The position numbers and the translations under genes are program-made. Positions 43,130 through 54,953 of a stretch of 64,000 nt of DNA are shown here, one piece after another; positions within the stretch are counted from its first letter, which is position 1, and the number at the start of each line of letters is the position of its first letter. The notes below the pieces were generated by a model that did not search any database, was not told the DNA's origin, and saw only the letters and a program-made list of their open reading frames with translations. This stretch comes from Heterotrichella gracilis (lineage: Eukaryota; Sar; Xanthophyceae; Tribonematales; Xanthonemataceae). Where the stretch lies: assembly GCA_032358255.1 (NCBI GenBank), contig JAULBX010014426.1:31320-95319 (forward strand), in the 5' to 3' direction.

Positions 43130-45560
43130 ATCCTTTAGCAGCACCGCTCGGAGCACGTGAAGGCAGGGCGCAGTGGCATAGCGATGCACCCATTCAATGT
43201 CACCGGTGTCAACCGAGCTCTCTGGGCTCTGTGCAATTACCTGTGGAGAGCGCATGATGGATATTTGATGAAAAATATTTCTACACTTTCTTTGTATATT
43301 CACAAAGTGCCTTTGAACAGTGCCAGTCATCATCCAGTAAATCATCAGATGCACATGGCAAGCAATGCTCCAGGGCCGTCTGGACAATTGACCTGTTGAC
43401 AACGCATATTATTTACCAAAGTCAGCATTCGCTGTCAACAAGTCATTACACAATACCCAGAGAGTCCAGTTAACATTGCTTGCTGTGGTGGTGGGGCTGT
43501 GCGCAATGCTGCCCCAAATGCTGGCTGAGCACACTGTTACACTGTGTGTATGTACCTACACTAGTGGTACATGGCTCAGTGAATGACATACAGCTTATGC
43601 ACTGATCATGAGGTGCCTGACTTGATGCGAACCTGCGTAAACACTCCGGTCAGTGAAGAGATTTACATACAAATTCATGTCACACTGCCTATATTTTGTT
43701 TGACGGTTAGATGCAAGCCACGCTGCAGCTTACGTCTCACGAGGAAAGCGCCTTGACCCCTTTCAGGCTCAAGCGTACTAATATGGCCCGAGCCAAGTTC
43801 CTTCTCCCGGTGACCGCTGGCTGACTGACAGTCACGCAGGTCCACCACCAGGGGAGGGAACTAACTGGGGTCACGTCAGTACGCCTCAGAGAGGTCGAGG
43901 CGCTATCCCCGCAAGAGGTAAGCCTTCCCCCTGGCTGCCAGTCATACAGATCCACCACTTTGCCGGCTGCGTACACCAGTTAGGTGGACTCAAGCTTGCC
44001 TCGCAACCAATTAGAACCCCAGACCAAATTATCGAAGCTCAATCAAGGGTTCTGGCCGGTTGCAAGGGCGAGGTGGAATCAACCCAGCTGGTCTACGCGA
44101 CAGGCAATGTGCTGGAGCTCCATCACATGGGCAGCCGAGCTCCTGAGGCCACATCCCGCAGTCGCCTCTAGTTTGTCAGCCGTCATCTGTAACAACAGTC
44201 CAGCATCATGGAGACGGCTGCAGGAGGGGACCTGTGGGGCTTGGCTGCCCATGTTATGAAGATTCTCCAGAGTAGGGCCCTGCATGCAACCTACCACCAC
44301 GTGAGCGCTCCATCACAGCTATGGTGTGCACTTGCACACCGTGATCAGCGGCAAGGGGTTAGGGTTTATACTTCAAGTTGGGAACTGCAAGCACCAGGCA
44401 GCGCACGTCAAAGAAGAACCACGCTGGATTCTGGGGTACGCCATGAGGAACACACTAGCCATCGTGGTGCACGAGGTTATAGCATTGGTCGCATTAGAAA
44501 CAGACAGAAATATGCACGAGGACCTACATGATCATGCGCTTGCCTGTGTTAGCACCCTTGAGCATCTTGATGCTGTCAAAGCGGTTGGCTACATGGGTGA
44601 TGGCTGTTGACGACAGCTTCACTTTCTTGTAGAGGCCAGACCCCTGTGCAAGCAAAATGACAAGATCAGCAGCGGCTGAGATTTGTATGTATCTAGAAGG
44701 AATACTTGTGCATTCAACTGGTACACAGGAGATTGATTTTAATATGAGTGGTACACTTAGCAAGGCGCTTTGCATGCTTTTGCAAGAATTTGCATGTTTG
44801 CACCATTGCGCATGATCATTATCAATGACATTGTTTGGAAATGGCTTGTCAACACTGGTGCGCATGGTGTGCCTCGCAGTAGAAAGCCAATTCTTTGACA
44901 GCAACGCCAATTCTTTAACAAACAATGTTGCAATGTGATGTGTATGGACAGCATGCAGCAGGGTTTTGATCCACAGGGGCTTATAAGTCATGATTTGATC
45001 ACGCCATGCCCCTCTTGCATATGGCCACTCCACTGCTAGTGCTCATCTGCCCAAGAAGGGCAAGAGTGCTGGGTGGCAGGCCACTGTTGAACGTACCAGA
45101 CCACGCCAATCCCTGGGTGAAGAGGGGTCAAAGGCCAGGACACTCCCAGCCTGGAAGTGGTGGCCGCAGAGGCCCCAGCATCTACCGGGGGCCGCCACTA
45201 GAGATGGTGATGGAGAAAGGGGGATGCATGTTGAGGGCCGCCCTGCAGCAGGAGCGGTGGAGCAGGTGGCGGTGGGTGGATTCGGTATGGGTGGGTAATG
45301 GAGAAGGGTAGATGTGTGCTGAGAGCAGGGGCACTGGAGACGGGATGCGTTGGGGGATTGGGCGCAGCGCTGCCTGCCAGGTGGGCCACGGTGGAAACAG
45401 GTGGGTGGTTGTACTAGGAAAATGGTTCTTGCTGTCAACACCAACTGGTTCAGTGCAGTGCCCCTGTTGTGACACCTTGCAAAGCAAAATGTTACCCTGG
45501 CCCCATTAGAATATGCAGAGCCACATCATTATCTGGATACAACTATGCTCAAGCAAGCGC
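43130..45560 (-). pseudogene. Unit 3 of the array, degenerate
   Basis: Blocks D (43137-43250, VIAQSPESSVDTGDIEW), A (about 43735-44230, VVDLRDC and LVRLSLKGVKALSS in different frames), B (about 44525-44645, GSGLYKKVKLSSTAITHVAN) and C (about 45060-45500) can be followed. The VVDLRDC stretch and the VRLSLK stretch need a frame change, so this copy is broken. A separate D-like block lies at 42231-42310 (VIVQSPESLTTLLAVVAGLR). Confidence 0.6.
43370..43485. repeat. Inverted repeat at a D block, arms ~50 bp
   Basis: AGCAATGCTCCAGGGCCGTC...GACCTGTTGACAACGCAT on the left pairs imperfectly with the right arm ending AACATTGCT. It is homologous to the one at 48207-48360. Confidence 0.75.
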
Positions 45561-45875
45561 AGGCATGTACGGGTACGAGGGTCCCATTGACCACTCGATG
45601 TTACTATGCCCTGCACTGTTACTATGCTTTGCATGCGGTAGCTACAAGGAAGGCGGTGCTGGTAAAGGAGATGCTGAAGACAGGGGATGGTGGCCCTCGC
45701 ACCAGCACATGCCTGCATCTTCTTCACCAGCACCGCTTACTTGTAGCCACCAACTGCAAGGTGTAGTAAGATCTAGTTTAGTAAGATTGCGCACAGCTCC
45801 ACCTACCCCACCACCACAGAAAGCAATGTTCCCGGGCTCTGTGCAATAACCTTTGAACAGTGGATGCTATTTACT

Positions 45876-45950
45876 GACTGCGCTCATCACTACAGTTTAG
45901 TTGTGTAGTAAAAGGGTGGCCACAACCAAACTGTAGTGATGAGCGCAGTC
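45876..45950. repeat. Inverted repeat with 30-bp, nearly perfect arms
   Basis: GACTGCGCTCATCACTACAG...GTTGTG pairs with CACAACC...CTGTAGTGATGAGCGCAGTC; the loop is about 14 bp. High arm identity suggests a young event. Confidence 0.9.
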
Positions 45951-46564
45951 ATTCAGAGCCAGGCTCTGAATAGTGCCGGTCATCATCCGATGCTGCACAT
46001 GACTGAGACTATATAGCTTGTGCAGTGAACATAATATGCCTTGCATGATGCCAGCCTGTGTCCCTACTCCGGGGAATGAAGAGATTTGAGTACAAATTCA
46101 TGTCAAATTTAATGTAATGATTATTTGCATATGTATGCCTTTCGAGGGTCATTTGAAGGTACACCATGCTGCAGCTTACCTGTCACAGGAAAGCGCCCTG
46201 ACCTTTTAAGGCGAGCCGACATGCCTAGCCAGTTCCTTCACCCGGGAGGCCGCTGGCCGACAGTCGCACAGGTCCACCACGGCGCCGGCTGCGTACTACA
46301 TTGTATGCGACCGGCGGGGTGGTTGATCTCAAGATCTCAAGGACTCTTAGGCCAGAGGCCACCAATGGGAAGGAACTGGCTCAGATCACATCACTGCCCT
46401 AAATGTTTGACCCTGGCAGAAGTTGTGGTGGCACCAGCTAGATGGATTGGTCAGGGGACCCTTGCTCTGTACTCCAACCCATGGCCAGCCAAGCCTCTGA
46501 GGGCACCTCCCGCAGTTGCCACCTCTCTGCAGTAGTCATCACGAAGCAGGCCCCTGCCACATCA

Positions 46565-46637
46565 CCAAAGTAGACACCGCCCTGCAACTGACTACCACTT
46601 GAGCGCTCTATCGGTTGTAAGGCGATGTCTACATCGG
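46565..46637. repeat. Small inverted repeat at block A edge of unit 4
   Basis: GTAGACACCGCCCTGCAAC and GTTGTAAGGCGATGTCTAC pair around a loop containing GAGCGCTC, the motif found at this point in all units. Confidence 0.7.
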
Positions 46638-47058
46638 CAAAGTAGCGGTGGGCTACTACTTCCAGACAACAGTCGGCAGGAAGGAGGCGGCTGCGGGAGG
46701 TGACCTCTGGGGCTTGGCTGCCCATGTGATGGAGCTTCTCCAAAGTAAAGCCCTGCCTGCAACCGGCCACCACGTGAGCGCTCCATCACAGCTATGGGTT
46801 TGCGCTTGCATACCGCGATCAGCGGTTAGGGTTTAGGATTTAGACTTGGGAGCTGCTTGCAAGCAACACGCAGGGTACGCCGGACAGGACTCACGCACCA
46901 TATGGGGTACGCCATGGGGAACACACACTAGCCAGCATGGATCGCAAAGGTAGCAGTGGCCTGCCTGCTTGAAAACAGCAGAAAGACAAAAGGGCAGTGG
47001 ACTTGCGGGGATGATGCCCAGTTTTTCTTCCGCATCCTTGATCATCTTCCTCTCTTGC

Positions 47059-47214
47059 ACTTGAGTTGTCACATAGCCGCCAAGTAGGGTGGGCTACCTC
47101 ACACTGCTGTGAACTGAACCTTTAGCAGTGCACCGCACAGGGGTCCAGCAATTCCAGGACTGTGAGGTTGCTCACCCAACTTGGCGGCTATATGACCACT
47201 CAAATGCCACTCAA
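47059..47214. repeat. Inverted repeat with ~50-bp arms
   Basis: CATAGCCGCCAAGTAGGGTG on the left pairs with CACCCAACTTGGCGGCTATATG on the right, together with the neighbouring ACCTCACA/TGTGAGGT. Confidence 0.85.
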
Positions 47215-48206
47215 AATGACAAGATCAGCAGGTGGCTGGGGTTTAGATGCATTGCCTACAACCTTTGGAAGGAATGCTGGTGCATTGCACTGGTATACAG
47301 GAGGTTAATATTGACGAGCAATGGCCGGGCCCAGGCAGGTTGCATGAAGTTGCGTGTTTGCAGCATCGTGCTTGATCAATAAAGGGTTGGTGCATGGCAT
47401 ATGGTGACACACAGTGGAAAGCCAATTCTTTGAAAGTAATAACAACTCTTTGTTAGCAATGACTGCGAGCCTGGTGCTGATATGGAGAACAACGCATTTG
47501 CATGTTGTCCACGCATCACATGATGTGGCTGCATGTGCATGATCTGATCGCTACCATGTCCCCCTTGCAATGCAATGTGGGGACTCCACTGCTAGTGCTC
47601 ATGCGCCAGGTGAGCAGTGTGCTGGGTGGCAGGCCAGTGTTCAGCATACCGGTTTGAGCTAATCCCAGGGGGATGAGGGGTTAAAGGTCAGGCACCCCAG
47701 CCTGGAAGTGGTGGCCGCAGCAGTCTTAGCCATTGCCTGGGAGGGCTCACTGCAGGTGGTGCTGGAAAGGGGTAGATGTGTGTTGAGGCCACCCTGAGGG
47801 GCGGTCAGGGTTGAGATCATCATCACAGTCTGGGTGGGGCTTGGGAGCACTGCTGCCTGTGGTGGGAACAGGTGGGTGGTTGTACTAAGAAATATATCGT
47901 TGGTGTTGGGTTAGCGCCGTGCCCTTCTTGTGACATTATGCTAGGCAAAATGGTACCGGGTACCATTATAGACCTTCAAAGCCACAGCATTGTCAGGATA
48001 CGCCTCACCATGCTTGAGAAGTGCAGGCATGTACGGGTGCGACGGTCACCATCAACTGCATGTGCATCCTCTTCAGCAGCACCACTTACGTGAAGCCATT
48101 GCATGCGTAGTACTAGTATTAGAGAATCAGCGACGTTGTTTTTATACTAGACTGGTATCTTTGTATTATTCCTGATTCTTTATTTATTTAAATATGTGCA
48201 CAGGCC

Positions 48207-48360
48207 CACAACCACAGCAAGCAGTGCCCCTGGGCCTTAAGACTCTGGGCAATGTATGACCTGTTGACAGCGCATGATATTTAACAAATTCAGCATGCGC
48301 TGTCAACAGCTCATTGCACAGCGCCCAGAGTGTCCAGTAACCTTGCTTGCTGTGGTGGTG
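48207..48360. repeat. Inverted repeat with ~70-bp arms at a D block
   Basis: ACCACAGCAAGCAGTGCCCC... and GACTCTGGGCAATG...GACCTGTTGACAGCGCATG pair with the right arm CATGCGCTGTCAACAG...GCGCCCAGAGT...GCTTGCTGTGGT. Confidence 0.85.
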
Positions 48361-49160
48361 TCGCTGCACGCAATGCTGCGCGCAATGCTGGCTGAGCACA
48401 CTGCTACAGTGGGTTTATGCACCTACACTAGTGGTACATGACTCAGTGAATGACATACAACTTGTGCACTGAACATGATACGCCTGACTTCATACCAGCC
48501 TTTGTCATTTCTCTGGTCAATGAGGACAATTAAAATACAACTTCATGTCACATTGCCTATATTTGCTGTTTGAAGGGTTGAAGGCATGTTGCGCTGCAGC
48601 TTACCTCTCATTTGACAAAGGGGAAATGTCCTGACCTCTCTCAAGTTCAGGCATACTGATGTGATGCAATCCAGCTCCTTCTCCCGATGGCCGCTAATTG
48701 AAAGTCAAGCAGGTCCACCACCGGGGGAGAGAATTGGCTAGGGTCATGTCAGTACGCTTGAATCTCAAGGAGGTCAAGGCCCTTCCCCTGAAAGAGGTAA
48801 GCTGTAGCGTGCCTTCCCGCAACCGGCGAGGTGGTAGAGGTGGTGACTGTCAGCCAGCGGCCACCAAAGGGAAGGAACTTGCCCGGGTGACGTCAATACA
48901 GTTGACCTCTCTCAGGTTCAAGCATACTGACGTGACCAGAGCCAGTTCTTTCCCCGTGGTGGTTGCTGGCTGGGAGTCATGCACGTCTGTCACCTTGCTG
49001 GCTGTGTAAACCAGGTTGATGGACTCAAGCTTGCCCTTACAGCAGGCCAGAGCCCTCGCTCAACTCTCCATCAGGGCAGCCAAGCCCCTGAGGTCACCTA
49101 CGGCAGACGCATTCACCTTGCCAGCTGTTGTCTGCATGTAGTCCACCGCTACAAATCCAG

Positions 49161-49224
49161 AGCAGAGTCCACCCTGCAACCAACCCCACGCGAGCGCTCC
49201 ATTGGTTGCAGGGCTGGCTCTATT
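49161..49224. repeat. Small inverted repeat at block A edge of unit 5
   Basis: AGAGTCCACCCTGCAACCAA pairs with TTGGTTGCAGGGCTGGCTCT around a loop with CGAGCGCTCC, the same position as the repeat at 46565. Confidence 0.8.
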
Positions 49225-50560
49225 CTGAAGATGTAACAGTGGGAAACTTCCAGACCACAGTTGGCAGGATGGAGGCGCTTGCGGGAGGTGACCCCAGAGG
49301 CTTGGCTGCCCATGTGAAGGAGATTCTCCGCAGTAGAGCCCCGCCTGAAACCGGCCACCACGTGAGCGCTGAATCAAAGCTATGGGTGTGCACTTGCACA
49401 CCGTCGTGATTAGCGGTTCGGGTTTAGGGTGTATGTTTTAAAAGTGCAAGCAACATGCAACGCAAGCCAGGACCAACGCAGCATGTTGGGTTACGCGTAC
49501 GCCATGGGGAGCACACACTAGACAGCACGGTGCACAGAGGTAGCATTGTCTGCATTTAAAACAGACAGAAAGGTAAAAATGCAGAGGATGTACTATTACA
49601 ACAAGTTTGCCTCAGCATCCTTGTGCATCTTGCTCGAGTCAAATCAGTTACCTAGGTAGATGAAGATTGTTGACCACAATTTGAACTTCTTGCCAAGGTT
49701 CTTAGAGACCTGACCCCTGTGCACGCAAAACGACAAGGTCAGTTAGTGACTATGATTAGATTGAATCCAGAAGGAACACCGGTGCATTCACCTGGTATCC
49801 AGGAGGTTGATTTTGATGAGCAGTGGCACACATGGCCCAAAGAGTTGCATGCATTCACATGTTTTCATCGCTGCGCTTCCCAGTATTGATCAAAATTATT
49901 ATGATCAATAAGAGTGTGCATGGTGTAACACACATCGGGAAGCCAATTATTTGATTATCATAGCAATGCCAGATCTTTGACAAACATTGTCAGTAACGTG
50001 ATGGTTTTGGACAGCATGCACATGGGTTATGATCCACAGCAGCCCAATGTTACAAGTCATGATGTGGCTGCATATGCATGATCTGATCGATGCCAAGCCT
50101 GCAAGGAGTCCTTGCATATGGGGACTCCACAGCTAGTGCTTACCTGGCCAAGAAGAGCAGTGTGATGGGTGGCGGGCCAGTGTTGAGCGTACCAGATCAA
50201 ACCAACCCCAAGGGGGAGCCTCCGGACTTTGGGAGGGGGTTGAATGCTAGGAATCCCAGTCTGGAAGTGGTGGCCGCTGCAGCAGCAGCCTTTCCCTGAA
50301 AAGGCTCCCGAGCCTGCACTGTAGCCTACGGTGGTGGTGGCACTGTAGGTGGTGGTGGGTAAGGGGAGGTGTGTGTTAGGGCAGGGGCAGTGGAATCGGG
50401 ATGTGTGGGTGGGGCTGGAGGCAACTGCTGCCTAAGCATGTCATGTGCTTCCCACCAGCTGTCACAAGTGGGCCACAGCCCCATGGGTGCATGCATGCAA
50501 CTTGCTGTCAACAGTGACGGCACTGCACGCCACTAACCTATAGGCTTCCGGGCGCCTCAA

Positions 50561-53500
50561 GCACCGTGCTGGCAGGGTGACAACCAGCGATGCCACAGTG
50601 GTATAGTGACTATGCAAGAGTGGCATAGTGACTATGCAAGAGTCTCAGAGGAGCACAGGCCCTGAGTGAACATTGGAGACTCTGACGAAGGAACATGACT
50701 GACGAGGGCTCAGTGGTGTGACAGATAGACATGAAGTGACGGAGCCTGAGGGTACGTACTTGTGCACATGGCTCCAGGCTGTGGGGTTAAAACCCCATAC
50801 ACTCATGGCATCACCGTGAGAATAGGCTATCAAAGACTGCACCGTGCTACCCCACTAGGCGCCTGGTGAGTACAGTGGCACAGGCTAAGCACGACTATGG
50901 TATTGATCAAGGTGGCATAGGTGGCAGTGCCTCCAAGCACCTGGCAGTTGCGTGAGCAGCACAGCACCTGAGTGAAGCTCTCGAGGCTTCGACACAGAAA
51001 AGTTTGTTAACAAGACTGACGAGCTCTCAAGGGTGCTTCCAAGACAGGCACGTTTGCAAAAACGCGCATGCACGTTTTGCACCGCAATAAATAGATCAGC
51101 CAGCTTCATGCACAGCCACAATAGGCGAGGAGACCTCAGGAGACCAATGGTAGGTGCGCACACACTTCAAGGCAGGTTCGATATCTAACAGTAGAGTCTA
51201 CTACCAACCACAAAACTTCTCATCAGCCGTTGCCTGGTCCCGTAGCGGAGCAGGAGTACTCGTTTTGTACCCACACATTACACCTTTTGGGTGTGAAGGG
51301 TTTAGGGTACAGCAGCTGCAAACGATTTGCAGGGTAAGGCTATGCCATGAGACCCCGCCCTGCTTTCATGCTGGCTTGGGCGAAGTTAAATTGCTGAGGG
51401 TTGCGTAGGGAGGATAAGGAAGACGTGGCAGCCTCAGAGGCTCGTTGGCATGCCTGACATGACTTCATGCACCAATGCTGTCTCCATGATCACCTCCAAT
51501 GCACCTGCGCTGCTCACGATTGGCACCCTGCCCCTGCCCTACATGGGCACACCGCATGGTGCACCATCAGATTCTCCCCCTCCACATGTGCAGCGTCCCA
51601 TCCCACTGATAATCCCTTGACCCTCACCTGCACATGCCAAATCTGTGCAGCGCAATGATCAACCTGTTTGTAAACGGCACATTATTTGTGACACAGAGTG
51701 ATGTATAAAAGTGCACGCAATACCATATTGCATAAGAGCTTTATGTTTTCAAATGAGACATGTTGAAAGGTGTTCTTTGAGACCCGCGATGGCATTGATA
51801 TAATGGCAAAGATGGACCAGCATGCGCACCCCGTTTGTAAAGAATGTGGGTGCATGCAAAACATTGACGTGACAAATGGCACCAAGGACTTCTCTAAAGG
51901 CTATGGCATATATGGGTTGACGCCTGTCCTGGAGCCTCAACCATGCAGGCTCTTGCAAGGACAGCTTGACTTCTGACGAGGTTGAATGGCTTGTGAAACG
52001 GCAGGATGTGTGGGGGTGTAGGGTGGGGGTAAATACCGGTGACGATGGTTTTGGCTTTTGGATTTAGGGCTTAGGATTGCCACACCACCTATGGTTTATG
52101 GCTGCAACACTTTTAGGGACTTGGTGGTTAAGGTGGATGATGTTATAGCGCTTTAAGAAATATGGCGTCCATCTGGCGGAGGTGCAACCACTCTGCAGCT
52201 ACTGGGGAGTGTGGGGAGTATGATCATGAGGTACATTTGCATCCATGAGAATGCCAGTTGTCAACCTACAAAGGTTATAACTGTAGTACCGGTAATGTCA
52301 GCGCATGCCAGTACATATATATGTACTCATATGATAGTGGAGATTGCATTGCTTGGTGGGTGGGGATTCCATATCTGTGTTGGTCAGCCAACAGGCTTCA
52401 ACCAAATGCATGTCACTTGCAATACCAAGTTGCGGCGTGCATGCTGGCACAGACCTGGGATGATGCGTGGCACGCGCCGCCAATGCGTAGGTATGCTGAT
52501 CTGCATCTGCCCAAGTGGTGCAAGGACTTGGCTGCCCATGTGATGGACTTCAAATGCCTCCACACTTTCCACCACATGCGGATCCTCCCTGGGTGTGGCT
52601 TCCCAGGACATCCCATGGCTGGGTGTGTTCAAGCTGGGGCTTAACCTTGGGGCTCAACCTGCACTGCGCTAAGGCTGGGCACAGGCCCTTGAACGTGTCC
52701 ATGTCTTGGCACTGGTTATACCGTCTCTGCACTGGCTGTGTCAATGCAGCTAAGCCACGTATCGCCACGTAACCCATGTGGCGCTGGGCCTCCTTACAGC
52801 GCGCTGCCCTTTTACTCTACTAAATATTACACATTTGTGTATTCTATCGTCTCACATGCCAGTCTCAATACACGCTATTTATTTCACCAAGCTATTACTG
52901 AGTCTCTTTATTGCTAGCAAATATGGGATATATGTTTGACTGAAAGTTGCGCTTCACAGAAACGCAACACCAACTGTTTGGCCTGGGGATCACAATCAAG
53001 GGCAATTTTGGCAGCTACAGCACGACTAGTAATGAGGAAGCTCAACTGATGGTGATACAACGCATGCATGCCATGGTGGAATTGAGGAAGGAGGTGGGAG
53101 CGTGGGATGCGTTGCGAATACCTGGCATGCACCAAGTGACTGCATGAGAAGGCACCAACTTTGGACGCCACTAGTAATTCCTTAAGCCACTAGATTTAGA
53201 CAATGGCTGGGTTGGCTGCGCTGAACATCGTGACGTGGCTGGCCGCCAGTGTGCATTGCTTGAGGTGGATTTTCCCATGGCGTTGCTCCATACCACATGC
53301 ATGCATGCATGGCTGAATGCAGGCAAGCTAGGCCAAGCCTTGGCCTGCCATAATATTGCATTCCTGTGCAGTGCCAACTCTACAGTGCATGCCGGCCGAC
53401 ATCCGGATGCTTGATGGCTGGTTGCTTGTGCAAACTTTCGAGGCTCTGTAAATATAATTACAGCGATTTCCAAAATCTCTTTGAGTCAAGCAGTGTACCC

Positions 53501-53673
53501 AAGTTTGCACCAGGTTGAACTGTCCACAATGATTGTTTTACTTCTTCAAACGTAGCAACGTGCTCTGCTTAGGAGCAGTCCACAGCCCCAGCTGCGCGTG
53601 AACAGTAACTGAGAGCAAAATTCCAGCCTCAAATACCGTAAGGCTTGAATCCCAGCAAGAAATAAGATAGCTA
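50561..53673. other. No recognised gene; short repeats only
   Basis: A 22-bp tandem pair (TGGCATAGTGACTATGCAAG...) occupies 50599-50642. Diverged copies of one segment occur near 50650 and 50965 (GCCTGAGTGAA... and GACTGACGAG...). Open frames near 51770 and 52260 have no family signature or splice support. Confidence 0.4.
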
Positions 53674-53830
53674 AGAGCTGTGCATACACTGCCATGAATA
53701 ATATTGTGTATGTTTGCAGCATACTGTTGCACAAGCAAGCAAGCAAGCAAGCTAAGCAAGCAGGCTGCAAAGCGAGCAAGCAGGCTGCAAACATACACAA
53801 TATTATTGATGGCAGTGCATGCACAGCTCT
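53674..53830. repeat. Inverted repeat, 47-bp arms, loop of (GCAA)n repeats
   Basis: AGAGCTGTGCATACACTGCC...TATGTTTGCAGC pairs nearly perfectly with GCTGCAAACATACACAATAT...GCACAGCTCT. The loop (about 53721-53782) is a simple repeat of AAGCAAGC. Confidence 0.9.
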
Positions 53831-54003
53831 TGGCACTTGCTGAGATTCAAGATATTCGAGGTATTGCGCAAAGCACAGCTTTGCAGATTTGTAGAAGAAA
53901 ATCCAATCTTTCAAGCTGGCCACAACTCCCTCTTCAACTGCTGAGCAAAACCTAGCTAGATGCATATGGCCCATCTAGATGCCTATCGCCCAATGTGATC
54001 ACC

Positions 54004-54953
54004 TCATTCAGTTGGTTTGAACCAAACACACATGCCTTGGACACGACAGTGAAGAGACGAATGCCGTGGACCGCCACACCAAGGGGTTAGCTCCGCCCTA
54101 AACCTCTGTGGGTTCAGCCTCACCGACTTAATATCGTCCACGTTCTTCCCCTTGAGGGCCACTTCAACACAGTTCCGAAGGTCCACATGGCCGCCTTCAA
54201 AGTACACCAGGAGAATGGAATCGACCTGGCGGCCGGACAGTAGTTTCTTTGGCGTGCGCTTCTCCACAAACTCAGCCAGAGCGGCGAGGCTGCCTGTCTC
54301 CCTCATCTCACCTGCCGTCACAGCAAAGGTGTCCACATTGTCACCTGCAACATTGATGTCAACCTGCAACCAACAACCACCATAGCTGTGAGACCCCTCC
54401 ACAGGTATGGTGTGCACTTGCGCACTGTGATCAGCGGCTACGATTTTAGAATGTACACTACAAGCAACTGCACATGCAAAGCAGGACACATGGGGCTCAC
54501 ATGAGAAGGGGTACGCCATGGGGAACACACACTAGCCAGCATGGTTCATCAAGGTAGCAGTGGCCTGCATTGAACACAGACAGGAAGGCAAAAAGGCAGA
54601 GGACTTACCGGGACACTCCGCTTGCTGCGCGCCCACTCCGCATAGAGAATTTCTCCCTGGGCTACGAGTAGCCCCATACCACTTCCCCACCCATAGTAGA
54701 AGACACACTGCACAAGCAAACGAGGCGTCAACAACTAAGCTAAGCAATCTAGGCTTCGGGTTGGGGGTGGGGCTGGGCTGGCTGGCTGGGCAGCGCGTAC
54801 CTGCTCCCACACAGGCCAGCTGTCAACGGCAGGGTCCACCTTTTCAGGCACGAGACACAGATACAGGCCAGCGAGGTATGGCGCCGCCTCCTTGGCACCC
54901 TGGCTCAGTGCCTGAGCAGGGTCACTGGCAAAGAGCCGCGAACGGGTGGTCAC
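54004..54953 (-). CDS. Three exons of an unrecognised protein, possibly 3' end of the rhodanese gene
   Basis: Minus-strand exons 54953-54801 (51 codons), 54707-54609 (33 codons) and 54363-54004 (119 codons plus stop) are all phase 0 with good splice sites. They encode VTTRSRLFASDPAQALSQGA..., CVFYYGWGSGMGLLVAQGEI... and VDINVAGDNVDTFAVTAGEM... The last exon holds VDLRNC and KSVRLN, the signature of block A of the array at 37-50 kb. The introns share long stretches with the array introns (CCATGGGGAACACACACTAG, then a tract ending in GAGGACTTAC). So this may be the intact relative of the array family. Phase 0 fits the open end of the rhodanese exons at 57070, but that would need a 2.1-kb intron. 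I recognise no known domain. Confidence 0.5.

Larger units (their letters stand above)
45760..48000 (-). pseudogene. Unit 4 of the array, degenerate
   Basis: Blocks D (about 45780-45850, truncated by a stop), A (about 46190-46750) and C (about 47590-47870, ending in SRLGCLTFNPSSPWD) are visible. Block B near 47010 is barely recognisable. The shared intron signature GAACACACACTAGCCAGCAT lies at about 46920. Confidence 0.55.
48180..50560 (-). pseudogene. Unit 5 of the array, degenerate
   Basis: Blocks D (48207-48360), A (about 48600-49350), B (about 49600-49730) and C (about 50100-50450) are present. Block A here contains a direct duplication of its own signature: the VRLNLKEVKALP-type stretch occurs near 48750, and related sequence near 48640 and 48900. 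Block B has stops and frameshifts. Confidence 0.6.

Noticed and set aside
36775-50560. Retrotransposon or LTR element as the cause of the repeated units
   Set aside because: No reverse transcriptase, integrase, gag or LTR-like ends were seen. The units contain exon-like blocks with splice sites, which fits gene duplication better.
52258-52644. Open frame of 128 codons with many Cys, His and Trp
   Set aside because: No ATG at its start, no known motif with regular Cys/His spacing, and no flanking exons in phase.
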